64,000 nt of DNA from Mauremys mutica (GCF_020497125.1 NC_059075.1:106307222-106371221), one strand, 5' to 3'. Numbered from the stretch's first letter, positions 1-13,129 are shown. Notes: generated by a model from the sequence alone, not told the origin. Numbers and translations are program-made.

Positions 1-1156
1 GTCATCTAAAACAAAGTTTGATAGGGTTTGTAGAGTGAAAGTTCACAGCATCTTTCCAGCCAAATATATCTGGAGGTCTACAGTAGCCCAGACAATTGTA
101 AGCGCGCCTGGTTCATGAGATTTAACCACCTGGTGAGCCACAGGGTAACTGTCCATAAAGCATTGGTATACTACACATATATTAGTGTGTAGAATATGTA
201 CTACAAACTGCTGCTGTGTTTTGGTTTCAGTTAATTTGCCAAACACTTTCTCTTTTCTCTTTGCATCGGTATTGATGGGTGTGAATTTTCCAATTGTATC
301 TAGCAAGGTAGCTTTTAGTCAACAAATCAAGGATATTGCCATTGGGCTTGTTTATTTTAGCAACTGATTTTCCTCACTACAGTTAAGCAGAGGAGTTCTT
401 GGTAATTTTAAACACAAACACCAGATATGTTTTTTCCCTATATTTGGTAATGAGACCTCTTCCTAGGCCTGCCTCAAAGAAGCAGAGGGTGAGAGTGTCA
501 AGCCTCGTCTGTGTTAGAAAATTACCAGTATAATATCCATTGACAGAGTTTAATCCCGTGTATCCAACTCCAGTCGAGTGTGTTCAAACAGTTAGAGATG
601 CAGTAGTCTGAATTACCAGGAACTTTTGCCCTGTTGGCCTGATTCAGAGTCCACTGAAGTCAATGGGAACCTTTCTGTTGACTTCAGTGAGCATTGGAAC
701 AGGCTCTTTGTCCATGCTGGCGTAGCACTGCATCGGTTGTGGCTCATTGACCTCTGGGTATGTATGCCAAAGTTGCTGGCACCACTCTGAGGCCCAGGTT
801 TTGGGCAGTTTTCACATGGGCTTGTGGGATACCTCCAGACTAGATTTACAATCCTCATGTTGGCAGGGGCCATACAGATTGAGGAAGGTGATACAGTCAC
901 TATGTGGAGAACTATTTCCTTGTAGCCTGGTAAGAGAGGTGGCTTTAGTGTCGGTGGTTTTTCTTTCTGGATTAGACCAGTTATCAACAGACATAGTAAA
1001 GAAGACTGTGAGGGGGAGCATGATATACCTACATAACAGAGATCTGAAATATTAAGCCACACTTTAGCCTCGCAATACCTTTCACCATCGCCAGGGACTT
1101 TTTTTGGCTCATGAGGTACGTTTAAAACTAAAGCTCAACCTCTTAACTGTGAGCAT
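1..1156. other. Anonymous non-coding DNA with a short palindromic-relic core
   Basis: No gene is seen. Around 640-700 there is an inverted pair built on CCACTGAAGTCAATGGGA and TTGACTTCAGTGAGC, a relic type repeated many times in this window. The 149-codon open frame on the minus strand at 613-1062 runs through that relic and has no recognisable domain. Confidence 0.4.
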
Positions 1157-1828
1157 TGTGATAGACCCAGGCCAGTTGTGAACAGCAGAGTAGTAGAAGG
1201 GAGATATACTGGCCACTGGATAAGCAGTTTTCTGTTCCCTGAGTGACCAGAGCAGGGGCTGATCCAGGCTAATGAGAACACCTGACTCCAATTAACCTGC
1301 TGAGTCAGGTGAGGCTGTTAAGCACCTGACTCTAATTAAGGCCCCTCTGATGCTATAAAAGGGCTCATTCCAGTCAGGCCAAGGGGGAGCCAGAGGAGAG
1401 GAAGTGTGTGTGAGGAATTGGGAGCAAGAAGCTGAGAGTGAGTAGGCATACTGCTGGAGGACTGAGAAGTACAAGCATTATCAGACATCAGGAGGAAGGT
1501 CTGGTGGTGAGGACAAAGAAGGTATTGGGAGGAAGCCATGGGGAATTAGCCCAGGGAATTGTAGCTATCGCGCAACCATACCAGGAGGCACTCTAGAGAG
1601 CTGCAGTCTACAGGGCCCTGGGCTGGAACCTGGAGTAGAGGGTGGTCCTGGGTTCCCCCCAAACCTTCCAATTCCTGATCAAACACAGGAGGAATTAACC
1701 TGGACTGTGGCTTCTACCAGAGGGGAAGGTCTCTGGGCTGTTTTCCGACCCACAAGGTGAATCTGTGAGGCAAGCAAATCCACCAATAAGCGCAGGACCC
1801 ACCAAGGTAGAGGAGGAACTTTGTCACA
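1157..1828 (+). mobile_element. Solo LTR of a retrotransposon, 672 bp
   Basis: The block starts TGTGATAGACCC and ends TTTGTCACA, giving the TG...CA ends typical of LTRs with short inverted termini (TGTGA/TCACA). The four bases GCAT precede it (1153-1156) and follow it (1829-1832), as expected for a 4-bp TSD. A TATAAAAG box at 1354-1361 fits a promoter on the + strand. No internal region, primer-binding site or second LTR adjoins it, so it is a solo LTR. Gypsy and ERV origins cannot be separated from the LTR alone. Confidence 0.65.
1354..1361 (+). promoter_or_regulatory. TATA box of the solo LTR
   Basis: TATAAAAG lies about 200 bp into the LTR, where a U3 promoter would be expected. Activity is not implied. 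Confidence 0.45.
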
Positions 1829-2179
1829 GCATGTTACTGTTCCACGGCAGCCCTCAGCTGTGACTTGGAAGCACCTTTCACAGTGATTTTTCCACATCTA
1901 ACAGCTTACAGCAACTGTTTGTTTAAATTCGTCATTCTGTGCAAAACGTTGTTATGGGAATGTCCACTTATTTTCTGAAATACCAGGCTTTTCATTTTAG
2001 AGCTATCATTTCACTGTGTATACACAACCACTTGTGCATTTGGAAATGCCCACCATGTATATATGGATATTTCTCAGAAAGGTTTCACTTATGCTTTGCA
2101 CTGCTTTCATTTTTAAAAGGCAAGTCATGCAGTAAGCATATAGGGTCAAAATCATGCCTGATGTAAGCTCTGTTTAACT

Positions 2180-3002
2180 CAGGGCTTGGCTACACTTGCA
2201 GCTGTGCAGCGCTGGGAGTTAAAGATCTCTTCGTACAGCTGTGTAGGAAAAGCGCTGGAGTGTAGCCACACTGACAGCTACCAGTGCTGCAGTGTGGCCA
2301 CATTTGCAGCATTTGCAGCGGTGTTGGGAGTGGTGCATTATGGGCAGCTATCCCAGCGTTCAAGTGGCTGCAACGTGCTTTTCAAAAGAGGGGGGTGGGG
2401 TGGAGTGTGACAGGGAGCGTGGGGGAGAGAGAGAGAGTGGATTTTTGGAGCCGACACTGTTAGCTCCCTGCCTTGCAAATTCCTACTACTTTCCCGACCC
2501 CTCATTCACTCTTAAATGCAAATAGCCTTCAGACCAGATAAGCAGCTGCTCCGACGGATTCCCTTCCCCCCTTCCCGCCCGCCGTGCTGTTTCTCTCCTC
2601 AAGCAAACACTAGCTGTGGACATTCATCCCCCTGCCTGCCTCATTCACAGCAAACAGTAGCTGTGTTTGTTTTTTAGATAAGCAGCTCCGGGAGCCCCGA
2701 GTTCACAACAAAACAAAGAGAGGCATCATAACAAAACAAAGAGAGTTCTTTAGTTAAAAGCATTATGGGAAAATTCCGGAGGTCAGTTACAGCGTAGTAA
2801 GATTAATCACTGTTTACACTGGCACTCCAGTGCTGCAGCACCAGCGCTGCGGTCGTTATTCCCCAGGCAGAGGTGGAGTACAGCCAGCGCTGTAGCCAAG
2901 GAGATACAGCGCTGCATGTGCCTTGCAAGTGTGGATGGTGAGTGAGTTGCAGCGCTGCAAAGCCACCACCAGCGCTGCAACTCTCCAGTGTAGCCAAGCC
3001 CT
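2180..3002. mobile_element. Non-autonomous hAT-like element with matching terminal repeats
   Basis: The left end CAGGGCTTGGCTACACT matches the inverted right end AGTGTAGCCAAGCCCT ending near 3002. The interior carries recurring CAGCGCTG words in both orientations. I could not find a clean 8-bp TSD, so the superfamily rests on the CAGGG terminus. No coding capacity is seen. Confidence 0.55.
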
Positions 3003-3032
3003 CAGGCATTAGTCCAGTGCTTTACTGTAAGA

Positions 3033-4015
3033 CTGTTTCTCAAACTGGGGTCGCTGCTTGTGTAGGGAAAGTCCCTGGTGGGGCCAGGGCCGCCCAGAGG
3101 ATTCTGGGGGCCCGGGGTCTTCGGCGGCAGGGGGCCCTTCCGTTCCGGGACCCGCCGCCAAAGTGCCCCGAAGACCCGCGGCGGGAGCCCCCCGCCGCCG
3201 AATTACCGCCGAAGCGGGACCCGCCACCGAAGTGCAGCCCGGTCTTCGGCGGTAATTCGGTGGCGGGGGGGGGGTCCCCGCCGCGGGCCTTCGGGGCACT
3301 TCGGCGGCGGGTCCCGGAACAGAAGGGGCCCCCCGCCGCCGAAGACCGGGCTGCACTTCGGCGGCGGCGGTGGGTCCCACTTCCCCCCGCCCCGGCCCCA
3401 GCCTCTTACCCGAGCGCGCCTCCGGCGGGGCCAAAGCTCCGTCCCACTCAGAGCCGCGTGGTGAGGGGGCGGGGCTGGGAGCTCAGCCCGGAGCTCGCAG
3501 CCCCGCCCCCTCCCCACGCCGCTCTGAGCGGGGCGGGGCTCAGGCCCCGTTGGAGCTCCCAGCCCCGCCCCCTCATCACGTGGCTCGGATCGGGGCGGGG
3601 CTCAGGGGCTCGGCCGGAGACTCGGCGCTTGATGCGCTGAGGCTCCAGGAGAGGGGCGGAGGCAGGAGCCTCCGCTCTTCTCTTGGGGGCCTCTGCGGAG
3701 CCTGGGGCCCGGGGCAAATTGCCCCCTTTGCCCCCCCCTCTGGGCGGCCCTGGGCGGGGCAGGCCGGTTTGTTTACCTGCCGCGTCCGCAGGTCCAGCTG
3801 ATCGTGGCTCCCGCTGGCCGCAGTTCGCTGCTGCAGGCCAATGGGAGCTGCTGGAAGTGGTGGGCAGTATGTCCCTTGGCCCACGCCGCCAGTGGGAAAC
3901 GTGGCCAGTGGGAGCCGCGATCAGCTGGACCTGCGGACGCGGCAGGTAAACAAACCGGCCTGGTCCACCAGGGGCTTTCCCTACACAAGCAGATACCCCA
4001 GTATGAGAAACACTG
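3033..4015. mobile_element. hAT-like foldback element, interrupted by a second transposon
   Basis: The 8-bp sequence CTGTAAGA occurs immediately before (3025-3032) and after (4016-4023), a perfect hAT-type TSD. The ends are inverted copies, TGTTTCTCAAACTGGGG on the left and CCCCAGTATGAGAAACACTG on the right. The pairing continues inward through CTTGTGTAGGGAAAG and GGCCGGTTTGTTTACCTG, giving a long hairpin. The left arm is split by the GC-rich element at 3085-3752. The left terminus lacks two bases relative to the right. Confidence 0.8.
3085..3752. mobile_element. GC-rich hAT-like element, copy A, nested in the 3033-4015 element
   Basis: The ends are CAGGGCCGCCCAGAGG and CTCTGGGCGGCCCTG. The flanking 8-mers GGTGGGGC (3077-3084) and GGCGGGGC (3753-3760) differ by one base, as expected for an aged TSD. 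The body is very CpG-rich and built of inverted copies of CCGCCGAAGTGCC and TTCGGCGGTAATTCGG words. Open frames of over 200 codons here exist on both strands because stop codons are rare in such DNA; none resembles a transposase. Confidence 0.8.
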
Positions 4016-4023
4016 CTGTAAGA

Positions 4024-6095
4024 TATATACATCTGTGGTCAATTATGACTTCTTCTGTTATGATAGAAACTAAATTTCCCCTTTAAAAAGAAGTGGTTGT
4101 TCTCATTTTGTTCATCTTGGAATTACCGTGACAAACATTAATGTGGGTTTGGTTTTATTGCTTCATGTGCATGTGGTTTCAAGCCGATGGACTACTTGTT
4201 TGTGAAACCAAGGGTGCGATTAGTTCATTGTTAACACAGTGCCACAGCTACAGTTCATCATAAGAGTAAAAGGTATAAAAAAACTATTAGATCATTAAGT
4301 CCATCTCCTCACAAGGGCAAAATAGATCCTGGTAGAGGATGTTCCCTGCATTAAACTAACATCCTATTGATCTTAACCAAAAGGCCACTACTTCAGAATT
4401 TCTCATGTTTGTTTACATGTCCACTTTTGGAAAAAATTGCATAATCCAAATTTAGCCCGTTTTGAGTTTTTTAATGTGACAAAATGTTGCCTTTAATCAG
4501 TTTTGAATTTTCTCAGGTGTTTTATTTACACACTCTGGTAATACAAATGGTTTATTTAGAAAAGTTCACATGGCATTGTATTTCGGTGAGGACAAGTGCT
4601 TAGGACATGTCTGAAAAGAGTTGGTTTAGAAATGTCAGAGTTATAAGTGCTTGACAACTACATACTCTGCAAGCTCAATAGTTTCCTACTAAACTATTAA
4701 TAGTATTCTAAGAGGCAGAGCTCTGTGCTTATTTCAGTCCTTACATATTCAAATAACTCTGAATTGTGCTGTGCTGTATACACACTAGAACTTTCAAATG
4801 AACACATGAAGTGGTCTGAATTCTGCGCTCAAATGTATGATTGGGCCCCAATCTTGAAAACACACACTTGAGTACTTTACTCATGTGAATAGGCCCATTA
4901 GGCTTAATCCTACAAGGTGCTGAGCACTCCGACTCTGACCCAGAAATGCATTTACTTTGTGTGTTAATTTACATTGAGTAAATGTGCTTTACTTTAAGTA
5001 AGTCTGTACTTTAAGTAGATGGACTCTCCATTGACTTCAATGGAATTGTATCAGGTCCTTTGATGTCAATGAGAATTTTACCATTGACTTGAATGGGAGC
5101 AAAGTTAAGCTGATGCTGAGTGCTTTTGAAAATCCCACCCTTCATGTAGGCCCATCTACATATAAGAGTAATTTATGAGTTATGACTCAAAAATGTGAGT
5201 AATCACATGAGTCACGCTACTCATGAATATTAATAGAAGAGTAAGGATTTCGTGATCATGAGCAGCAAAACCCAGAAGGTTTTGACAGGTATAGTCCTAC
5301 AGTTTAATAAACTCGTCTAGATGCCACCTTTAAAATGTCTTATTGTTGCAATCACCTTTCTATGTGCAAACTGTCCTGCTGTCAATTTAGATAATAATGT
5401 AGTATTTTTCAGAATATATATTTCAGGCTATTATCTGGGATGCATTTTATATGGACAGGTAACATGTATGCTTTGAAACAGATGTACTAGATATCAGTAT
5501 GTGATGTAGATATTTTGCTGCTTTTCTCTCTCCATTTACTGCAGGGTTATACATCTTTATTAATTATACTATCATTGAGAGCTCCCATCCCCCCCTCCCC
5601 CGCCGCCATCCAAACCCAAAGTTACTGCAAGAGAATTCAGAGCTTTTGCTTTGTTTGCTTGTTTCCCAGTCACCCTTAATGGTTACAGATTGATCATTTC
5701 CTCCTAAATGGAGCCTTTGAGAAGTGCTGATGTGATTTATGTGCCTTCTGCGCACTGCTGTGAGAAGCTAGCCATTTGTGCCTAATGACCCTCTAGGCAC
5801 TATGCCCATGAGATCTCGGTCGGTGTATTAGGATGGAAAGCACTGGGATGAAGGTAATTAGAATGGGGTTTAAGGCGATATGTCAGGTATCTATGAGATT
5901 GGGTTTACAACTATGGACGGCAGTACGTTATTCCTTCAGTTTAACCGATGGATTGATTCATTAATTGGTTCAGTGCCTATGAAAAGGGCTGACAGACAGT
6001 CCTCAAGATTGGAGTTCTCAATTTATTCACAGAATAGGTACAGTACTGGCGGCAGCGGTGTAAGCTTTTCCCCACCCTGCCTTGCTAACAAGCCT
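4024..6095. other. Anonymous non-coding DNA with old relics
   Basis: No gene is seen. Words like CCATTGACTTCAATGG recur at 5030-5100 as part of short palindromic relics. Around 4240-4420 there may be a heavily decayed CR1-like tail, too weak to call. Confidence 0.35.
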
Positions 6096-6373
6096 CAGGG
6101 CTTGTCTACACTTCAAATGTACAGTGGCACATCTGTGCCACTGCAGCACTTCAGTGTAGATGCTATCTACACTGATGGGTGGGTTTCTCACATGGCCTAC
6201 CCACCTCTCTGAGGGGTGGTAGGTAGGTCAATGGAAGAATTCTTCTGCCAACTTAGCGTTGTCTACACCAGGAGTTAGGTTGGCATAACTACACTGCTAA
6301 GGGGTGTGGATTTTTCACACCCCTCAGCAACAAAGTTATACTGGCCTAATTTTCTAGTGTAGACCAGGCCTTG
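6096..6373. mobile_element. hAT-like MITE, about 278 bp
   Basis: CAGGGCTTGTCTACACTT at the left matches the inverted AGTGTAGACCAGGCCTTG at the right. The interior has smaller inverted pairs such as GGGGTGTGGA and TTCACACCCC. The flanking 8-mers do not match, so the duplication has decayed or the ends are slightly misplaced. Confidence 0.55.
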
Positions 6374-8528
6374 TACTGGAAGGCTCACCCTAGGAATTAG
6401 AATACAGGTCGTGGATTTGTTATTAAGGCACTAGGACTTAGCTTCTGCTCCACTGAAGTTATTGGGAGTTTTGCCACTGAGCTCAACATAAGTAGGATCA
6501 GGTCCTAGTTGTGAATTGGTAGTTCTATCATATTGGTTTTCGTCCCAGTTCCAGTCTCTCTCGCTCCCTCCCACCCCCCCCCCCGCTCTTCATCCAATCT
6601 TAATCTCCATCCACTTGCTGGCTTCCAGGCCTCCCTCCCCAGATCTCCTTGTTTACCCAGTCCCAGTCTACCTCCAACTCCCAGTCTCAGTCCATTTCCT
6701 CCTCCTGCTGGCCCCCAATCTCAATCTCCCACTCCAGGCTCCTTGTCCTAATCTGCTCTCCCCACAAGTCTAGCTGTTGTCCCTCTGCATTCTAATCAAG
6801 AAGTTTCTTCCTCCACTGATACCTGGGCCCAACACAGGGTCATTGAGAGCACTGGAGAGACAGGATCCCTGCTGTTAATCCCAGCGCCTGGACCCAGCAC
6901 AACCCACAGTGGCTGAAAGCGGCAATCTCAGGATAAGTCCTGCTCAGCCCTGGACTGAAGCATGCCTAGTGCAGACAGAATCTTCGGGAACTTTAGCTAT
7001 TAAAATCTAAGAAGTCTACTGAGCAACTCCCTGGGCCAAACGATGGGGGTGCTAAAGCTTTTCAGAGGAAAGGTCAGAATTTTTCAACATGAGCAAAACA
7101 ATATATTTTCTCCTAGTTTCATTCTCAGAAATGGCTGGTGTACCTTGGCTGAAATTTTCCAGAAATAGTCATCCCAAAGCATGGAAAATGTTAGCACAAA
7201 TAGTTCAAGTCTGGCAAGGTTTAAACAACTGATAACAGGCCTTATATTGGGAAGTGTTGGGCAACCTTAATAATAGGCGGTGCTACCAGTTGCGCCTATA
7301 ACGTCCCTCTCATTCTACCCAACAAGAGTGCCAAATAGCACCCATTACGGGGGTGGTTTTTTTTTTTGAGGACACCTGTCCTTTAGACACTGGACTGATT
7401 GATTTATTCATTTAGTGTCTGTTGTCATAGCACTGTCTGAGACGTTATCACAGTAAATGTATTTATAGGTTTAAAAGTGCATTTCTCAGTGTGTCCAACA
7501 GTAGCTTGCACTAATTAGCGTTGCCTTAAATGGCAATTTGTTTGTGTTACAATTTGTTTTGTGTGCACCAAAGGACAACCTCTTATTAAAAAGGCACCAT
7601 ATTTTTTGTTGTTAACTGACCCTCCCAGCCTCTAGTACAGTAGCGATAATAACAGGCACCAGTTATTTAGGAGGAGGAGGAAAGTGATATAGTTGCAAAA
7701 CAAACAAACAAAAAAGGGTTGTACCCAGAGATGAATGCTGCTATATCTTTTTTAAGTTACTGGGTGGCATCTGTTTATCTAACAGCAGCAGCTGTGGAAT
7801 AGAGCAGACATCACCCCTTTTCAAGAAATCACTCAAGTTAAACGCAGGTCAGCCTGTGTGTCTTTTATGCTTCTCTTGCTCCAATCTTCTGGGACTCTTC
7901 TGGGAGCATTATATTTGCAAAGTAACCTGCTGGTGGGTTTTTTGTTTTGTTTTGTTTTTTTCTTTTTCCAGAAGAATATGGTGGTAATTAACTGAATGAG
8001 GCTATAAGATGAGACAACCAAAATGCTTTTGGGTCATATCTTCCTTTTGGTTGCATTGCATATAAGCGGAAGTCACTCCAGTGGAATCAAAGGTGTTACT
8101 CTAGGTTTACATCCTTGTAACTAGGAGCAGAATTTGGGTCAATAGACCAGATGGAAGATTTGGACCAGCAGCTTGAACACCACAAATGTTGGGGATGTTG
8201 GGCTCTCAGGTTGTGGTTTGAGCACATCCCTAACTGTTAGATTTGTATCTGAAGCCTCCACAAACAACTGTCACCTGACTAGAGAGAGAGTGGTCTCAAA
8301 CCTGAGCCCTGCTTTGGCCCCTGTGTGTCACTCTGGTGGTGCAAAGGCTGTCTGAAACAGTGTAGCCAGTGGTACGGCACCCCCTCTCTGATTATTTTCA
8401 TAGGAGGTGCATTGGAAAGAAGCACAGCACATATGGTGTGAGGACATGGCTGGAGTACATTGCATCCAGTAGTCCCTGGCTGATGTGCAGGCCCATGGAA
8501 AATGTTGCAGATGGGCCGTAATTTAGAG
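6374..8528. other. Anonymous non-coding DNA
   Basis: No gene or well-preserved element is seen. A pyrimidine-rich stretch at 6540-6760 produces open frames of low complexity (proline, serine, leucine) that I reject. Short A/T runs lie at 7690-7715 and 7935-7970. Confidence 0.35.
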
Positions 8529-8777
8529 TAGTGGTTCCCAAAGTGGGTTCCATGAACTCCTGAGGGTCCACCATGGCTTATGTGGGGGTCTGACCCTTGA
8601 GCCAAGGCCAGAACAGTGTTTACTGAATGGAGGACCCCATTTTGTTCTCAGTATGGCATCCTCCGCATAGCGTGACCTCTTGTGCGGGGGTGTTCTGGTA
8701 GTATCAGAAATGACTGGGGTACAGGACGTTTAGTAAGATGCCAAAGGGGCCCTTGGGGAAAATTTTGGGAACCCTTG
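8529..8777. mobile_element. hAT (Charlie-like) MITE, 249 bp
   Basis: The left end TAGTGGTTCCCAAAGT mirrors the right end TTTTGGGAACCCTTG, the form typical of Charlie-type hAT termini. The flanking 8-mers ATTTAGAG (8521-8528) and GTTTAGAG (8778-8785) agree at seven of eight bases, supporting a hAT TSD. No coding capacity. Confidence 0.65.
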
Positions 8778-9717
8778 GTTTAGAGCACCATCAAGACGGG
8801 GGCTGAATTCGCCTTTGGCTAATGCCAGAATCTGGCTGCGGGACTTCTGCTGCACTCAAAATTAAGCCCTGTGTATATATTCCCAGTATATATGCACAAG
8901 GGATGGTGTATTTGTTCAGGTCTGAGGCTGCTCCTGTCAGAGACTGTTTCACATTAAGGGTTTAGCAAAGTCTGGCCTGCAGACTGTGGGTGTTATGTTT
9001 TTCCTATGTTTCTTCTTGTGGTCTCAGATCTGTGCTGGAAGCACAGTGCTTTCTTCTTACCCATGCTTCTGTTACGAGTTCTGGGTCAGGCTCTATGGAA
9101 CAGAAAGCCAGAGAAGAAAAGTGAGGCAAGATTTTGAACCTAAAGCTGCCTTCCTGGCTATGTTTTCTTGATGCTAATATTCCTCTAGATGTAGGCGACT
9201 TCTTGGTGCTGCCATCTGACCCGCCACGGCTGCCTCCTCCTTCTTTTATTGTGCTGATAGTTTTCCCAATTGCTCTCCAGTTCACTCCTCTCATTCTCCT
9301 AGACTGAGCAGATCCATTTTTTTCTTATTGTTGCACAAAGCAATGTGAGATGCTGGGGCACAGAAGGGGAGCAATGGGCAGGCTGACTGTAGGAGGAGCT
9401 CTTGTAATGTCTCTTGGCGTGTCATGGTTTCAGATAGGCGGAAAGAAGCTAGAGGGGAGAGGAGATGGGAAATAAAAAGCTGGGAAGACTCCCTTTTAGC
9501 TTGTCTAGGAAAACTCACTGTGTTTTAAAAATGATTGTGAGGAATAATTAGCCAGCCCACAATTGATGGGTCATCATAGACAAAAAACCTCATTGTCAGC
9601 TAGTCATGGTTAACCCCTAGTCTTAAGAGTTTAACCCAAACTATTATTTAGATAATGGTAGAGTTTAGAGGCCTTGACTGAGATCAGAGCCATACTGTGC
9701 TATACATATACATATAT

Positions 9718-9875
9718 TAAGAGATAGTCCCTGCCCCAAAGACCTTACAGAGATGAAGTTACTTGCCCAAGGTCACACAGCAGGTTAGTGGCAGAGCCAG
9801 GAATAGAACTGGAAGTATCTTTACTCTCAATCCAGTACATTATTCACAAGACCACAGTGCCTCTGTGACTAGCTG
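9718..9875 (-). repeat. MIR/CORE-SINE-like relic
   Basis: The stretch contains AGTTACTTGCCCAAGGTCAC followed by ACACAGCAGGTTAGTGGCAG and a decayed ACCACAGTGCCTC end. This is the order of an antisense MIR-type SINE. Ends are approximate. Confidence 0.6.
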
Positions 9876-12800
9876 GCATCATGCTAGGTGGACTCCTCCC
9901 AGTCATGTTTGAACTTAAAATGCCCTGGTGAAGATAAGCCCACAATGGCTGGAGATGAGAGGAGGCTGAGAGGGAAGAAACAGGAGGGAAATGTTTCCTA
10001 CTTGCTTTAAGCATCTACTGTGCTATTTTCCAGTGTGTGCTATTGGTGGAACTGTCAATGCTATGATGGGGAAAAAGAGTCAGAGAGTGAGTGTTTCGGG
10101 AGTTCATTTATTCCGATGTTTAATGTACATTATATATTGTATTTAGATTTGAATAATACCTGTGGAAAAAATGTTGTTTTTTCCTCAAACGGATGGCCCG
10201 TATCATTTTAAGAATCATCTTTCTCTCTCTGCAGTTCCTATGAAACTTGCTGTGGACATTTACATTTAATAATTGTTATGCTACCTGAATATAGATAGTC
10301 CCAGAGAGTGTGTATGGTGAGTGAGATGGTCATTTAGTAAGGGAAGTGGCCTCTTGGTTGATGTGAAGAAAACAGAATAGTTTAGGGTCTGAGACTAGCT
10401 GATATAACATACTGAGTCACTAAATCATGGACCTAAATCATCTAAATCCATACCATCATGGATTTTATCTATATGGCTATCTACTATATATAACTTGTGT
10501 GTTACAAAACACATTAAAAAGTGTAAAAGCAGAGGACCCAATGGTTTTATTGTTTATGTATTTTAAAAACTGTTTGCATCCTAAACTCTGTTCAAGGAAT
10601 GCTGCATGGGATCTATTTTCCCATCTACCCTTTTAAGAATTACTGTATTTTTAAAGATGAAAGCAGAGTTAATATATGTATCCACTCCCCACATGCTGTT
10701 AGATTCATCTCATGCAACACTTCCTCTTTCTTAAATGCAGAAATAAAGGCAGATTTTGTCACCCTTGCTCACATTGACACCTAACTCATCATATAGTCTC
10801 CTTGATATCAATGGGACTACTCATGGAGAATGGGAATGAGGTTATCATAATCTGGCCCGTTTTACGAAATCATTGGTTTTTCTGTGTGTTTTCTGTGGAA
10901 TCACAGGACATATTCAACCAATGTCAGCCAAGCATCCTTCAGATCTTCTGGCGTAAATCAGCATTGACTTCAATAAAGTTATGCCAGTTTACATCAGCTG
11001 AAGATCTGGCCCTGTGTTATTACCTTAGCTGTGTGTATTTAAATGCTTTTGGGAAAGAGATCTAAAGGCATATCCTCAGCTGGCATACGTTGTCATAGTG
11101 ACAACTTATATTAGCTGAAGTTCTGCCTGCTGATCATTTGCAAAGATGCTGAGAGATGTTCACCCCGACAGTCTCTTACTTCCTAGTTTCCTTTAAATAC
11201 ATTTCCAGCCTTGGCTTTGAGGAAAAGCTAAGTCCTGTGATGAGAGTAAATTAAGATGTTTGAAGCTCAGCTCTTAACACTAGACAAATAAACATGGTAT
11301 TTGAGTTTAGGCTGTGTCCTATGTGGCTTATAATTATTATCTGATTTGCTTTAACAGAAAGGCCCAAGTTAGTCAGCTGCCACAACATTAGACTAAGTTT
11401 TACATTTTGATTTTTTTCTACAAGCAAAGTTACTCCTGTTTATGAATACTTCACATTGATAAAGCAAACTTGATGCACTGACTCAGTAAAACGCCAGGAA
11501 GATATGTGACTTTGAAGTTAGAGTCCTGATTTGTATGAATGTCATCTAAGGACAGTGAGGTGAGGGGAGGTGGGAGAGGAGGAGGGAAACCCTTTTTTTC
11601 ATCGTGAAAGCCTCCTTATGGTGGATTTGCTGGGGACCAGATACTCAGTGAAGCTCACAGATGTCTCAGGATCAAAGAGGAGCCTTTGCCAGCTCAGTAA
11701 CTAGAGTGTTATTGATAACAATTCCAGACGGAGACGGGGGTATTAAGAGTAGCATGCTGTTTGAGCTGGCAGAAGTTAGGATCATAAAGTTGTAGCTCTC
11801 TCTGTGGAGAACGTACAGCCAGCATTATTCATAGACTTAATTGGTTTTATTCTTTAAACCTAATTCCTATGAAACTAATGCAAAAACCTTTCATTGACAC
11901 CCTATGCTTCATAATATCAACAGTTGGGATTAGGGACTACTAAATCCTGAGAGGTGCTGAGCAGCTCCAACTCCCATGACTAAAAAGTAAAATGCAAACG
12001 AGGTGTCAGCTGGACCTAAACAGTAAAGAAGATGGGATAATATTAACACTTTAGCTTCACTCCCTTTGCCAGTCCACATAAGTGAGTTTTTCATCTACCA
12101 GCTAGGATGCAGCAGCTAATGGGAGCACTAAGAATTTGAATATTTCCAGCCTGGATATCCATTATTCCTCAATAGTTCACCTCCATCTGGAGTGGCTCAT
12201 GGCAGGGTAATTTCCTATCTCATATGGGTTCCTAGAGTAACTGTAGTGTTGCCTGTGAATCGGCATTAAGAAGTTGCAAGGGAGAGATTTTTTTCAGTCA
12301 GGGTTTGTCTGTTGTTTACCTCTAGTATGTCAAAATTTAAATACATGTTCATAAGCTAAAACCTACCCCTCTTTTTACTGTACCTTACTGATGAGTGTTC
12401 TGTAGCATTGCAAGAATCTTTCTCCATAAGAAAAGAAAAATTGTGACACTTAATCCCCAACAAAGTATTTTGCATTTTGTGACAATGTATATGTGTATAA
12501 ACGTAGTGGTAAACATTCTCATTCTTGTATATTTTTAGCTTGTTGTAGACAATTCTAAAATACCACACAGCTCTTCCCTTTGGTATATCTTTTTTCTGAC
12601 AAACTGGAATTATCTACAAATTCTATTTTTTATTTTTAAATCAGTTTTGTACAAAACTATAATGGCATGTGAGGGAGTACAAAGCAGGGGTCCAATGCTG
12701 CAAACCGTTGCTCAAATGAGTAGCTTCATTAACTTCAAAGTGGCTACTTGTATGAGTAAAGCTTTGCTGACTTGAAAATGAGAGTATTTGTCTTGTGGTA

Positions 12801-13129
12801 AATAAAGTTGTCTTACCGCAAGACTGCATTGCAAGGAGAGGATAATTTCCTGTCTTACAGTGAGTATGTATCATTGTGTATTGAAATACACATAGTCACT
12901 CACATTTGATTAGCTTGGGCTGGATCCTGCTGTTTTTGAAGTCAATTCGAGTTTTGCCATTAACTTCAGTGGGAGTGGGAACTGGCTCCTGTGTTTTGAA
13001 ATCACCAGTTTCAATGATGTGTCAAATTAGACTAAACTTCAAGTCTGCTTATTTTTATGAGCGGTGGTTCAAATATTGTTAAATAATTAATGAAATATAT
13101 CAGTGACTTGCAAATATATGATGGGTGTA
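9876..13129. other. Anonymous A/T-rich non-coding DNA with palindromic relics
   Basis: No gene is seen. At 10,940-11,010 there is a half of a palindromic relic ending CATCAGCTGAAGATCTGGCC. At 12,915-12,990 an inverted pair includes TTTGAAGTCAATTCGAG and CCATTAACTTCAGTGGGA. Open frames of 60-90 codons here have no domain. Confidence 0.35.

Noticed and set aside
2942..3640. 232-codon open frame on the + strand
   Set aside because: It runs through GC-rich hAT copy A, is proline/arginine-rich, and competing long frames exist on the opposite strand. No domain is seen.
5880..6212. 110-codon + frame
   Set aside because: Its second half enters the MITE at 6,096 and it has no domain.
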